In this document: in pieces, positions 1 to 10,178 of the stretch
Position numbering within the stretch: position 1 is the first letter of the stretch
Layout of the letters: each line of letters begins with the position of its first letter
Assembly: GCA_004123355.1 (NCBI GenBank)
Contig: SCHM01000003.1
Span: 2,809,058-2,873,057, forward strand
DNA length: 64,000 bases
Direction of reading: 5' to 3'
Source: Amphirosellinia nigrospora
Taxonomy: Eukaryota; Ascomycota; Sordariomycetes; Xylariales; Xylariaceae
Notes under the pieces: generated by a model
Told to the model about the DNA's origin: nothing
The model's input: only the letters and a program-made list of their open reading frames with translations
Databases searched by the model: none
Made by a program: the position numbers and the translations under genes

Positions 1-538
1 AAAAGCAGTGTCGAAACTGTCGCTCGACCCCACACCACAAGCCTCATCCTCGTCCAAAGCGAAGGCGAAACCTAAACCGAAGAAGAAAGCTGTGGCCGAC
101 TCTTGGGAGGACGAAGACAGCAGCGCTTCCGAGGCTGAACCGCCGACACCATCCACACAACCCGGCAGCACCAGTCAAGGTGGCGTAGATGCGCCACCGC
201 CGACACCTTTATCACCTTCTTATGCGCGCCACGGTCCCAATGGTAACATTGGCAATAATGCACCCTGGCTGACGAGCAGTAGTACCGACGGGGGTAACGG
301 CTACCAGGAGGCTCAGAGCGATGGTGCAGCGAGAAGACCCGAGAAGACAGATGCGGTGGCAAGACGCATGATTGCTAGTGCGCTGGGCGTGCGTGCGCCG
401 AAGGCGACTGAGGAGCAGCGAGCGTACGATCGCGCTGTGCGCGAGAAGGAGCGGAAGAAACGTGAGGAAGAGCGCGACATGGAGCGGAGGCGAAAAGAAG
501 AGGCAGAGAAGGCTAAGGCTGCAATATGGGACGATTAG
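1..538 (+). CDS. Charged coiled protein, 5' end outside window
   Basis: The open frame runs in from the window edge and ends with TAG at 536-538. The first codon usable as a start in the frame is GTG at 8, and the bases just before it end in CAG, so the window probably opens on an intron end or inside the gene. The visible 176 residues are low-complexity: a Lys/Pro-rich start, an acidic patch with WEDED, a Ser/Pro/Thr-rich linker, then a conserved-looking block (RRPEKTDAVARRMIASALGV) followed by a highly charged Arg/Glu/Lys helix to the C-terminus. I recall similar uncharacterised proteins in filamentous ascomycetes but cannot name a function. It is convergent with the next gene. Intact as far as seen. 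Confidence 0.6.
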   Translation, partial: KAVSKLSLDPTPQASSSSKAKAKPKPKKKAVADSWEDEDSSASEAEPPTPSTQPGSTSQGGVDAPPPTPLSPSYARHGPNGNIGNNAPWLTSSSTDGGNGYQEAQSDGAARRPEKTDAVARRMIASALGVRAPKATEEQRAYDRAVREKERKKREEERDMERRRKEEAEKAKAAIWDD

Positions 539-910
539 GTTGTTGTCTGACGACCGTCATAACGCCTCGCCGGGACCGCTTCCGCCGAAATGCAAAGTAG
601 CCTAGGACAGCGTTGTCTTACATCGTGTTTATTCCCCTCAAAAAGCGACTACTTGGCTCTCGATTGGTGTTGGTAGGAATAGGGGTTGGGTTTCTGTCGT
701 GTTATTGGGTATGGGTTATTGGCTCCGAAGGGTTATGGATGAGATCGTGAAAACTCCTTCCCGGGTAGCTTCTTCTCGATTTGACTATGGACTTACTTCC
801 TTTTGCGGGCTGCCAACTCTGTCCTTCGCTGTATAGCCCGCCATGGGTCTACTTGTATACTGATTTCTATGTTGCTATATGCTGAGTCTACGTTTGTATC
901 CACTCTAGTT
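539..910. other. Convergent intergenic spacer
   Basis: Shared 3' region of two convergent genes. T-rich and G-rich stretches but no gene, repeat or structured RNA that I can support. Confidence 0.5.
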
Positions 911-1699
911 TTATACACTGGGCTCTGTAATCCCAAGCTCCGCCTCCGGAGAGGGCTTCGGAGGCCCGTAACGTCGTCCCTTCCAGGTTAATACAAGACG
1001 TTGTGCGTCTCCGTGGCGGTCCCCATCCGAGAGCTTTGCCGCAACACCCATGCCCTCAAGACCTTCCTCCTCGGCTCTTCGGTTCCACAGCATTTGCTCG
1101 AGCACACCATCTCCAGAGCACGAGACATAGCCCAAGGGCCAGCGGCTGTTGGCCAACGCTTCCCTAACGCCCTTCGTAGCTGGGCGCTGGGTGACGAGAA
1201 GCGCCAAGATGCCGGAGCCGCGCCATCCAGACGGCGCACCTACATAGGCACCCTCGAGCTCACGGATAAACCGCGGACCGATCCTGGCGGCTTTGGTTGT
1301 AGAATATGCCTTGCATTGGATAAGCACGCGCAGCGGAAGGTGGTCGGGCGTAGAGGGCACGCTCCATGTCCCTAGGAGGTCAATGCCTTTATCTGACTGT
1401 CCACCTATGCGCCGTAGGTCGAAGCCCAGTGGACGTAGTGTCGAGGCTACACTATACTCGTAGTGTGTGCCGATGAATACTTTGGATTCCACGTCCAGGC
1501 CAGTGCGCTCTGCATACGCGATGTATGAGGCGGTATCATGGTGTTGGTCTTTGCTGGGTGCTTCAGGGTAATGAAGGGTACCTGATGTGAAGAACCGCGT
1601 TGAAGATGAATATGATCCATTGATGAGAAAATGGCTACTATGACGCTTGATGGGGAGCGAGACAAGCCTACCCGCAATGCAGACTGGGTATCGCCACAT
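911..1699 (-). CDS. RRG7: RRG7-like mitochondrial protein, PD-(D/E)xK nuclease fold
   Basis: A 262-residue single-exon protein. The first 40 or so residues are rich in Arg and Ser with almost no acids, as in a mitochondrial targeting peptide. The core carries the restriction-endonuclease-like pattern Glu81, then GID with Asp107, then IQCK with Gln128 and Lys130, the layout of PD-(D/E)xK enzymes. This matches the fungal family of yeast Rrg7 (required for respiratory growth, DUF2034), thought to act in mitochondrial genome maintenance; the biochemical role is not settled. The start at 1699 is chosen because it begins the targeting-like segment. It diverges from MED21 across about 500 bases. No frame break seen. 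The family call is from motif memory, not a search. Confidence 0.75.
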   Translation of the reverse strand: MWRYPVCIAGRLVSLPIKRHSSHFLINGSYSSSTRFFTSGTLHYPEAPSKDQHHDTASYIAYAERTGLDVESKVFIGTHYEYSVASTLRPLGFDLRRIGGQSDKGIDLLGTWSVPSTPDHLPLRVLIQCKAYSTTKAARIGPRFIRELEGAYVGAPSGWRGSGILALLVTQRPATKGVREALANSRWPLGYVSCSGDGVLEQMLWNRRAEEEGLEGMGVAAKLSDGDRHGDAQRLVLTWKGRRYGPPKPSPEAELGITEPSV

Positions 1700-2194
1700 T
1701 CCACATCTCCCTTATGCCCGTGGAGGCAATCGTTTTGTTGTTCAAATTGCTTGGATGAGGGATGTACATATGTAGTTGGGAAGGGCTAAATTTAAACTGA
1801 GGTGAACTTGTGCATCCTTGCAGTTGCATTAGTGTAAGTACACAATCTGAACTTGTCAAAATGGCTGTATAATGATCGGATGTTGGGTTAATAGTTGTTA
1901 ACAAATTGATCATATTATTTTAGATGCTAGAAATTATCATCAGCCATTTATCGAATTGTAAGAATAAATTCGTTGTTATTTCACTAGGTAAACTCTTGCG
2001 CAATGGTTAGAACCTAACGACTTGCAGGGGTTAAGTTAGCTAATACTTACAGGTCTGCCCCACTACATCAACGCATGTACATAGGTACATTATCGCGACT
2101 CTTCCCGCGATTTTAGCTATCGTCAATTACGGCTGCCTTTTTCTGAACGATTAGCGAGACTTCTACTTACTCTCGTCTCGAGAGCATCGCTACC
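1700..2194. promoter_or_regulatory. Divergent promoter region, RRG7 / MED21
   Basis: AT-rich spacer of about 500 bases between two divergently transcribed genes, so it should hold both promoters. No specific site is identifiable by eye. Confidence 0.4.
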
Positions 2195-2804
2195 ATGGTG
2201 ACCGGCTCACCCAGCTGCAAGACGCTGTTGATCAGGTTCGTGCGCTCAATATCCTCCAATGATAGAAGAAGGCAAAAGCTAAGCTGAATGCCGGGACAGC
2301 TTGCCACTCAGTTCATTGCCTCTATCAACTATATCAACCAGCACCACAGCCTTGAGACGCTAGGCCCACGGGATCAAATAGTAGTTATACCTAAGCAAGA
2401 GGCTGACCAACAAGAAGGTTCGCCGTCTTTTGTTTCACGCTTTCCCTTCTCTCGGTTTTCGCCAACATATCCGCATCATCTTACACCAAAACCATCCATC
2501 TCTTGTAGCTATGCAGTATGCTGACGAAACGTGACTAAAAACAGTTGACCCGCACCCCGAGGACGTCTTCCGAGCCGCGCTGGTCGAGCTTGCCCAGGAT
2601 CTTATTACCAAGGAGCAGCAGATCGAGCTGCTGATCTCGATTCTGCCCGGTCTTGATAATAGCGAACAAGATCAGGAGCGCAACATCCGTGAGCTTGAGG
2701 AGGAGCTCAAGGTCGCCGAGGCTCAGCGCCAGGAGGCTATCAAGGAGCGCGAGGAGACCCTAGCTAAAATCAACACCGTTATCCGCAGCATCCGGCGACC
2801 GTGA
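2195..2804 (+). CDS. MED21: Mediator complex subunit 21
   Basis: Mediator middle-module subunit that forms a heterodimer with Med7 and links activators to RNA polymerase II. Three exons: about 2195-2235, 2300-2417 and 2545-2804, with introns opening GTTCGT/GTTCGC and closing ACAG. The translation gives the family opening DRLTQLQDAVDQ, then LATQFIASINYINQHH, and after the second intron the C-terminal coiled coil with KEQQIELLISILPGLDNSE. The only nearby ATG (2195) is one base out of frame with DRLTQLQ: the family starts Met-X-Asp-Arg, and here one base is missing from the GG at 2197-2198. As the gene is essential in yeast, a sequence error is more likely than loss. Length about 140 residues, normal for fungi. 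Confidence 0.9.
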
Positions 2805-3191
2805 TACAAACAGTATGTTTTAATGGGTTGTGACTGGGCGGAATAGCAAAATAATGGATGGCGAGCACACCGAAAGAAGCGAACAGTTGACGGAGAAGGG
2901 CAGATAAGACAATGTTTTTATACGATACCCGGCGACGACATATTGGCCATATAGGCTGGCGTCACGAATAGCACTCAATGAGATACTCTTTTGCTTTGCG
3001 TTTGCTTGCCGGCGAATCTATTCAACTAGACTAGGTCATGATTGGTATGCTGACTTGGTGCTCTCTTATCTTGTCTCCTCACGTGGATTCCCAGTACTCC
3101 GAGATCGCAGCCCTGATTAATTGCGCGCTACATAGACTTTCCCTACGTGTTTCCTCTATGAACATATGAAGATACACAGTCTAGTTCCAAA
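2805..3191. other. Convergent spacer, MED21 / nucleotidase
   Basis: About 390 bases between the stops of two convergent genes, presumably 3' untranslated sequence of both. Nothing else visible. Confidence 0.5.
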
Positions 3192-4092
3192 TCAACTTGA
3201 TGGTTTGAAGAATTGCGAATAGATGGTCCGCAGCTCCTCCAAAGTTTGGATTTGATATTTCGATGCCTGTGTTTCTGGGATTGGCACACCCTCTTCCACC
3301 AAGTGTGCTGTTGTCCAGCCAAGTTGCTGCGACGCAACGCAGTTTGCGTAGGAGTCATCTACACAGAAGTATTAATTAATATGCTGTATGTGGGTTTGAT
3401 TAGCTTGAACTACTCACCCACAAAATAACAGTCCTCAGGTCGCTCTACTCCGGCCTCTTGCATGGCTTTTGCGTACATGGCCGGTTGCGGTTTGCACAAG
3501 AATGGAACGTCCGAGTAATCACAGTACGTCAGTCCCTCGAATAGGTCATCGATCTCTAGAAGTTTGACAACTCGCCGGGCGTGGTTGACGTATGCGTTTG
3601 TCAGGAGCCACGGTTTCACTTTCGATGTATCGATATCCTCGAGCATCTTGCGTAGCTGCGGGTTTGGCTTGATGACACCCTCAAGGGGGAGGGCATCGTC
3701 CACCTGGGCGTTGTATTCTAGCGGGTCGATCTGGTGATATCGGACCAGCCCCTCGATGGCCAGTCCATAATTCTTATAGTACTCTGAGTGCAGCCGTACG
3801 GCCTCTTCCTCAGACAGCCCCAAGTGCTTTGAAAAGTACTCGTCTATAAGCTTTGCCATCATGTCATGGACCTTGCTGCCTAAACCCAACAGTGTCAGTT
3901 TCCCCGCGCTTGATTGGGTTTCTTGCTTTGTGAAACCTTACTTCTCGGATATAGACAGTTGTCTATGTCGCTTTGGAACGTATTAGTGCAATGCCTTGAG
4001 TGTGAGAGGCAAATTTAGGTCGGAGCAACTCACAAGAATAACACAGGCCGAGACAATGAAGTCCTATTGTGTTCTGTTGCTTGTGACCCCAT
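3192..4092 (-). CDS. SDT1: Pyrimidine 5'-nucleotidase, HAD family (SDT1/PHM8 type)
   Basis: Cytosolic HAD phosphatase that removes phosphate from pyrimidine nucleotides. Four exons on the minus strand: 4034-4092, 3942-3970, 3418-3879 and 3192-3358, each bounded by GT...AG and joined in phase to give 238 residues. HAD motif I is FFDIDNCLY near residue 20 (Asp21 and Asp23), motif II is WLLTNA, motif III is the Lys of FLCKPQ, and motif IV is CYFVDDSYAN. This is the Sdt1/Phm8/HDHD branch with an all-helical cap. Exon 2 is only 29 nt and holds the catalytic aspartates. The start at 4092 is the first in-frame ATG. No frame break seen. Regulation is unknown. Confidence 0.87.
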
Positions 4093-4726
4093 CACGGCTT
4101 GTGGTAGGTAGAGTTATTATTATTCCCTTCAACGTTGTAGTGCCAAATATGATGTCCGATGTGAGGACTGGGGTGTCTGTAGGGTAGGTAGTCAGATTCC
4201 AAATGCAAGTCTAAAAAGAGCATGAACTACTTATAAGGTAGTTGAGGGTCGTTTAAACTTCCAATGTATTGATGTCCGGTCTCTGGTCTTTGAGTCACCG
4301 GGGACCTAAGTACCTAATCGCTGTTTCTACTCGCTGTCTGGAAGGAGCTACAGTGCCTACTAAGGTATGCAGGTAGGTACTTACAGCCCTAGTAAGTACC
4401 TAGTTATAGCTGTGTCCCCACTACCAAACCGCCCAATTACGTAGAGAGACAGAGAGAGGGCCCGTGCGCCTGCAGCTGGCATGAAAAAAAATATCCCAAT
4501 GCAAAATAGGTAAGCTCCATCTCAGTCGCGCGACATGACACGCATTTTCTCTCCTTTCTCCTCCTGACAGAATTGTAACTTAACTAGCAAAGGTTATTTA
4601 CTGAACGACTCACTTGTGCTCACCTTCTATTTACTAGTACTCGTGGCAATCTGTATCATACCTCCACTTATCGGGAATTGAAATCATCGATGGATGGATG
4701 GCTTGATGCTAATCTGATTCTTTGAA
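4093..4726. promoter_or_regulatory. Divergent promoter region with AGGTA repeats
   Basis: Spacer of about 630 bases between divergent genes. Around 4370-4400 it holds several copies of the short word AGGTA/GTACC that recurs in other spacers of this window. No defined factor site recognised. Confidence 0.35.
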
Positions 4727-7425
4727 ATGTCGCAAGTCGCATCAGTATCTGGCCACGAGCCGGTCTGTGCTGCCACTGCGACTGCCACTGTTACTACCAC
4801 TGCGACTCCTGCTGCTGCTGCTGCTGCTGCTGCACTGACACAGCTCGGAACACAACGAGACTCGCGAGTATGAAAAGATCATTCAGTTTCGCGATACCGT
4901 AGTGTCGGGAAATCACCCGCGTATAAAAGTTCCAGCTTCATCCGTGGTCAAGCATGCCTCTACCACTCAGCCGCCTCCGTCCAACACGCCTGAGCGTGTG
5001 GCACCATCTACACAGCTCCCAGTCAACAGCATTGATGCTAATGGTCACTCATTGGGAAATATGCTGTCATTTAAAGCTAACTCGCAGCAACCAGCTGTAA
5101 CTATCCCCCCAGCCAGTTCTGTGCCCTTTATTCCGGCGTTTCTAGACCGTTTGGGTCCGGAAAGCCTGAGATCAACCCTATCTTGCTGCAGAAATCTGAC
5201 GGTCTTGTCAAGGCTGAGATCCAGATTCAGAGACAACGGCTCGAGAAAGTACTGAAAGATCAGGTTGAAGAGCGAAGGTCATCTATCCGAGGCAGTATTC
5301 AACCTTCTGAACAGCTGTCGGAACTTGATATCTCTGATATTCTAGCCAAGGCTTTGACCCTTGTACAGGCCACAGCGCCACCAGCATCATCTGCTTTGCC
5401 TAGCCCTACTGCTAATGCCTCTGATGCCAGTGACTCATTCGATGAGAGAACATTCTATTCTAGCCAACATGATACACCAGAGTCGCGTCCTTCACCCCGC
5501 AATGCCTTGGGGAATGTTCAGGTACAGGACGGCCTATATCCGCACGTCAAACAGGCAACTATGCCCCTCCAGTGGAACCACTGGCCTCGCATTCTCTGCC
5601 TTCCTCTACTAGTCATCTGCCTCGAACAGATGTCGCTCGTAATATTACTCAGGGCCAGATTATGGATGCTCAAAGAAAGCACCCTGCTACGCAACCGCCC
5701 CGATACAAAGTCGTGGCATAATTGCCATATCAAGCATAGGAACCAATCCCCATCGAATCAAGGTCACCAAACAAAGCGGTTAGAAACGCAAGTTATATCA
5801 ACTCTGACAGCCGAGACGCTAGTCGATCCGATAATTCTGGTAATACAGATTCGGAGCAGTCCGCTGATCATCATGGTTTGCAGAATCCACCACAACTTGT
5901 GTCTAACACCGGCTTTAGACAGCATGAAGAACCATTAATCAGAGGTCACAATCTCTCTCCTTTTGCTCCTCAACCTGCCCATGTCTCGCCATTAGCTGTA
6001 GCCCGGCAGCCGCGTATACGTGAATCAGATAATGGTGCTTTGCAGAGAGCGCCTCCTCAGGTAACGGCCTTGCGACAGGAGCATACAGTCGTAATTAGTC
6101 CCGAAAGTTCCCCACAAGGTGAAAAAGGAGGCAAAAAGAAGAATAAGAAGAAAAATAAGAGGAAAGCCGATGCAAGGGTTCAAGATACTCAGGATTCTCC
6201 TAATATTAAACCGGAACCAAGGTCACCCTCACCTCTGACAGCGCCACCCTTCATCCGTCCTCAGAAACGACCCCGGCGATTCGGGAGACAAGAGCCTGAG
6301 ATAATATATGATGACGAGATAGGGGAGGGACCGAGTTCGCAGCTGCAGCAAGATCGCTATCCGCCGGCACCTGTACACGCTGATCGGATATCCCATGGCT
6401 ATGAGGGAGTGGATGACCCTTACTCACGACAGGCACATCCTTCAGTGGGACCAGTCACCCACAGACTCGAGTCGCCTTTATATGAGGAACGAAGATCAGA
6501 TGGGAGTATCATCCGCTATGTCCGTCGTATTCCAAGTCCTTTGGGTTATCCTAGTCCTTACGGTGCAGTTGATTATCGTCCTATACGGACAGCATCCTAT
6601 ACCGTCGCCAATACGGATCCACGAGAAATTCCTCCGTACCAACGTGAAGGGCGAATGAGTGTACGACCTTATGGCGACCGCGCAAGATCTCGATCACCAA
6701 TCGCCTTGGAAAGACGCTCGTCTGCGATGCCCCCTCCATCTGCACCCCCCGTCGAATTGTCATTGATGAATATGGTCGGGAATATATTGAACCGATTCGC
6801 ACTGCGTCTAGGCAGTCGGTTGTGCCGCCTGGAAGGCCAGGAGACCATGAAGTTGTATATGAGAGGGCACCGCCAATCCGAGCCACTTCCCGTATTCCAG
6901 CACCAGAGATCATAGAGAAGATGGCGTGATATACCGGCGAGCGTCCCCAAGCTATGCCCATCGGCGTGTCATTACGCAGCCAGATTATGACATAGGATTC
7001 CGAAGCTATCGAGAACGGGATTATCCAGTACAGTCTATGGGTCATCCCAGCCAGGATTTGTACAGATTCGTGGGCCTGCCGAGCTTGTGTCACAAGAATA
7101 TCTTTCTCGGGCGGCCAGTGTAAGACCGGTAGAATCTATGCCCTATGACCGTCTTGGTAGTACCAGACCCGATATCCCCCCTCGACAATATGCCGCTAGC
7201 GTACATCCTGATGCAAGGAGGGAAATTGCTCCACACGTAGGTCGTGACTATAGTGTCAGGCCAACAGAGATGGAAATCCCACAACCGGCATATGGCGTTC
7301 GACAAGTGGAGCGACACTACGAGCTATCGCCGCGAGAAGGCGACATCACATATGTTGAAAGGCCTCGCGCAGTGCGTCAGGAAGTTGTCTACCAAGGAAA
7401 TGCCCCAAGGCAGGTGTACCAATAG
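4727..7425 (+). CDS. Long disordered nuclear-type protein, frame broken many times
   Basis: Unknown function. A coding signal runs in one direction for 2.7 kb but switches frame repeatedly. From the ATG at 4727 there is an Ala run coded by GCT repeats, then EYEKIIQFRD and HPRIKVP; a helical block (KAEIQIQRQRLEKVLKDQ) near 5210; acidic and Ser-rich linkers; a VSPLAVA motif near 5985; a basic KKKNKKKNKRK stretch near 6130 that could be a nuclear signal; and a Tyr/Arg/Pro-rich tail with repeated YxxR/ExxY patterns to the TAG at 7423-7425. Similar disordered proteins occur in other ascomycetes, unnamed. At least six one-base shifts are needed, plus two in-frame stops near 5720-5750. Either it is a decaying gene or the assembly undercalls bases; neighbouring essential genes favour the second for part of the breaks. 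Confidence 0.5.
4811..4831 (+). repeat. GCT trinucleotide run coding polyalanine
   Basis: Seven perfect GCT units followed by GCA, inside the first coding segment of the disordered protein. Length changes here keep frame in units of three. Confidence 0.85.
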
Positions 7426-9859
7426 TAAGAGCATCAGTACACGGTTTGATCGGAGTTAAGGTTGGGTGTTGGGGAAATATTTCAATGGATTCGAGCAGGC
7501 ACTGGTTTCTGCATTCGCACAGATTCCATAATGTTCAGTGCAAATTTTCTATGTCCTGCGACTAGGTGGGTACTTATAAGAGCTAAGGCTACAGCTTTAA
7601 ATATTGCTTTGCCGTGTACGTTGAAGATACCAAACCAGTTTCATATGACGGGTAACTAAGCAGCCATGGCCGAGCCAGCTTGGCCGAGCTATAATGTGTG
7701 TATTGACAAAATGGAAATGCATTCTAATGACTGCTTCTCGATATCTACATGCTCACCGTGATATGTACGGCAACGCCGTACCATGAAGAAACTTAATTTA
7801 CAATGAAAGACGTACTATCTTCACCTTAGGTGAACTATGCGTAGTGCATATGTTAGCCCTCATCGCTTCTAACTATAGCTAAGGAGCATATAACAACCTT
7901 AATGACTATGTGTACTAGGTAATATGCCGAATCTGCGTTGCCCTAATGATTGTGTTATATGTGTTGATAGGTGTTTATCGCATTCCTGTGAAATGAAGTA
8001 CTCATTCTGGCATAACCAGAGTGAGTATCTAGAGTGCCTAATAACATCCATACTTGATTATGTCACGTGCATTATAGGCTCTGCTGAGTGTTCGAGACCG
8101 CGTTCTGCTGTTGCGTACCCAGTGCTAAAAGAGCATAGGAGATATTAAAATAGACGGCTCTAGGTGGATTTATCTCGGCAGCCGGCCTCTTCTTGGCTTT
8201 TAATTTTCTTCTTACTAATTAATGTACGTATAGGTAGTACGGTACCTAAGTTCTAAGGTCAGACAAGGGAATGGCTACCAACTAAGTCTCATCCCCATTC
8301 TAGGTCCAAGTCCAAAGCAGGAGACATGATGAGATTCTTCTTCTGAAATTGCGGTCTGACAGAAGACACGCTCAAGTTCGACACGTGCCGTCGATGTACA
8401 AATGGCATGTAACCAAGTCCATTTACCCATAGGGTAGAGGATATCACATGGGTAAAACGCTGAAGGTGTACATTATTGACGTATACTTTAGGCAGCCTCA
8501 TCTGTTGAGTTGACAATGGGAACAAGAATGTAAAGTCTCAGATTGCCCCTTTCATACCGAATCCGGATTCCTCGAGAAAGCTGAAAGGTTGCATATTCGT
8601 TTCGGTTTCACAGGGCCTGCTCCTGGCAGCTGTACACAGCCCGAACAAACGCGCGTCCAAACCGCTCTGGTAAGTAGGTAGTGAGTATGTGGCCTAGTCT
8701 AGGACAAGACATGATGGTGTGGAGATGAGCATTTGTGGCTTTTCTTGCCCATTGTTGGCTGGCGTTGCTTATGTATATACTACCGTACAAGAGATCCGGA
8801 ACGCCAGGGATGGCGATGGTGATGCCCTATGCACAATTTGGTAAATCATTGTCTCCTTCCTCCATACCAAACGGATTCAGTCAAGTTAGTCAATTATCCA
8901 TCGTGCGTTGTACAATGGGTAGTAATTGCATCGCTGCGTGCCGTACTTATTCCGGGGGAAAGCCGGAATCTTTGACGAGGCCACTTGGAGCAAGCAAGCT
9001 GACTGATAGGCAGGCAGGTACTTGGATGGATAGATAGGTACCTCAAAGGTACCAAGGCATAGAAGTGTAACAGCAATGTACAGTCAATCCGAAGAAATCC
9101 TCACTACCTATATGTACGATGTAGAAACCAAAATAAGCCAGTGCTACATGTAGTGGTCGGTTAGGTTTTCTTGACCTCGCTCTACATATCCACAAGGTTG
9201 TATTCGTGAAGTTTAGTAGTATGACCGCCCTTATCCTGCTGGCGTTATGTTGTCGCGCTTGTGCCTGCTGTTGCTTGACCGAGATTGAGAAGATATGCCG
9301 AAGACAGCAAGGTAGTAATATGGCACACTCGGTTGTGCCCGTCTAAGACATCTCAAGTCTTGCCAGATCAGACCATGATATTATGTATCTCACAGCCCAT
9401 TAGTCTATGTACACACGTGCTACGTAGGTACTGGTGGAGTTCAGCCAACTCCAGTCCATCGAGCCTGACAGGTACTCGGTACTGACGCTGTAGCTAGGTT
9501 GCGAGAAAGCTATGGCCACGGTCAACTGGCGCTACCCACTCACGGTTGGCAGATAGTACAGATAGTACAGATAGTACCTACCGGGAAGCCCTTAGACTGG
9601 CACTAGTCCCGGCACAGTGATACGTACCACTGCTGGTTAGAGTTGGGTTCTGCCTCCCCATTCGCCCGTCAGCACCTTGCGATGGGTCCTTGGTGGTGCT
9701 ATGCCCTGTGGGTGGTTGTTTTGTGCTGACTGACTGCACGGGTTACGGGCCAGATGCATTTCCATTGTACCTCTGATAGGCACAGACTTGTGCTCGACTT
9801 TGCACTGCCCACGCAGCCACTGGTACCCTGCTAAGCTTCGCTACGCACCAGTACAACGG

Positions 9860-10178
9860 CCTTCCGGTCTTCCCTCTCCCTCCCTCTCTCTCTAATCCTC
9901 AATCCAGCCCAGCCCATTCAATCTCATCATCCCGTCCATCCACTCTTCTCCTCACCTCACCTCACCTCACCACTTCCATTTCCCTCATAAGCTCCCCGCC
10001 ACGACTGTAGTTGTTGAAGTGGTATTATCTTGCCGTGTAGAGAGGAGAGCACATTACTTAGTGCTGTCTCTTCCCTTCTCTTCCTTCCTTATTCTTCCCT
10101 CTCTCTTTTCCCTCTCTTCGTCGTATTCTTCTCTTTCTTTACAGTGATACCCCTCTCCCATCTCCTCTCCCTTTCACC
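9860..10178 (+). promoter_or_regulatory. CT-rich promoter/5' leader of the KH protein gene
   Basis: Long runs of CTCT and CCCT on the coding strand, including four exact CTCAC units at 9951-9970, end just before the ATG at 10179. CT tracts of this sort are common around transcription starts of highly expressed fungal genes. The exact start site cannot be seen. Confidence 0.4.
9951..9970 (+). repeat. CTCAC tandem repeat (4 units)
   Basis: Four perfect tandem copies of the pentamer inside the pyrimidine-rich leader. Confidence 0.85.

Larger units (their letters stand above)
7426..10178. other. Long intergenic stretch, no gene supported
   Basis: About 2.75 kb. Small open frames are short, on both strands and without recognisable motifs. 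AGGTAC-type words occur around 8240, 9010-9050 and 9580. The last 300 bases become strongly pyrimidine-rich and lead into the KH-protein gene. Confidence 0.5.
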
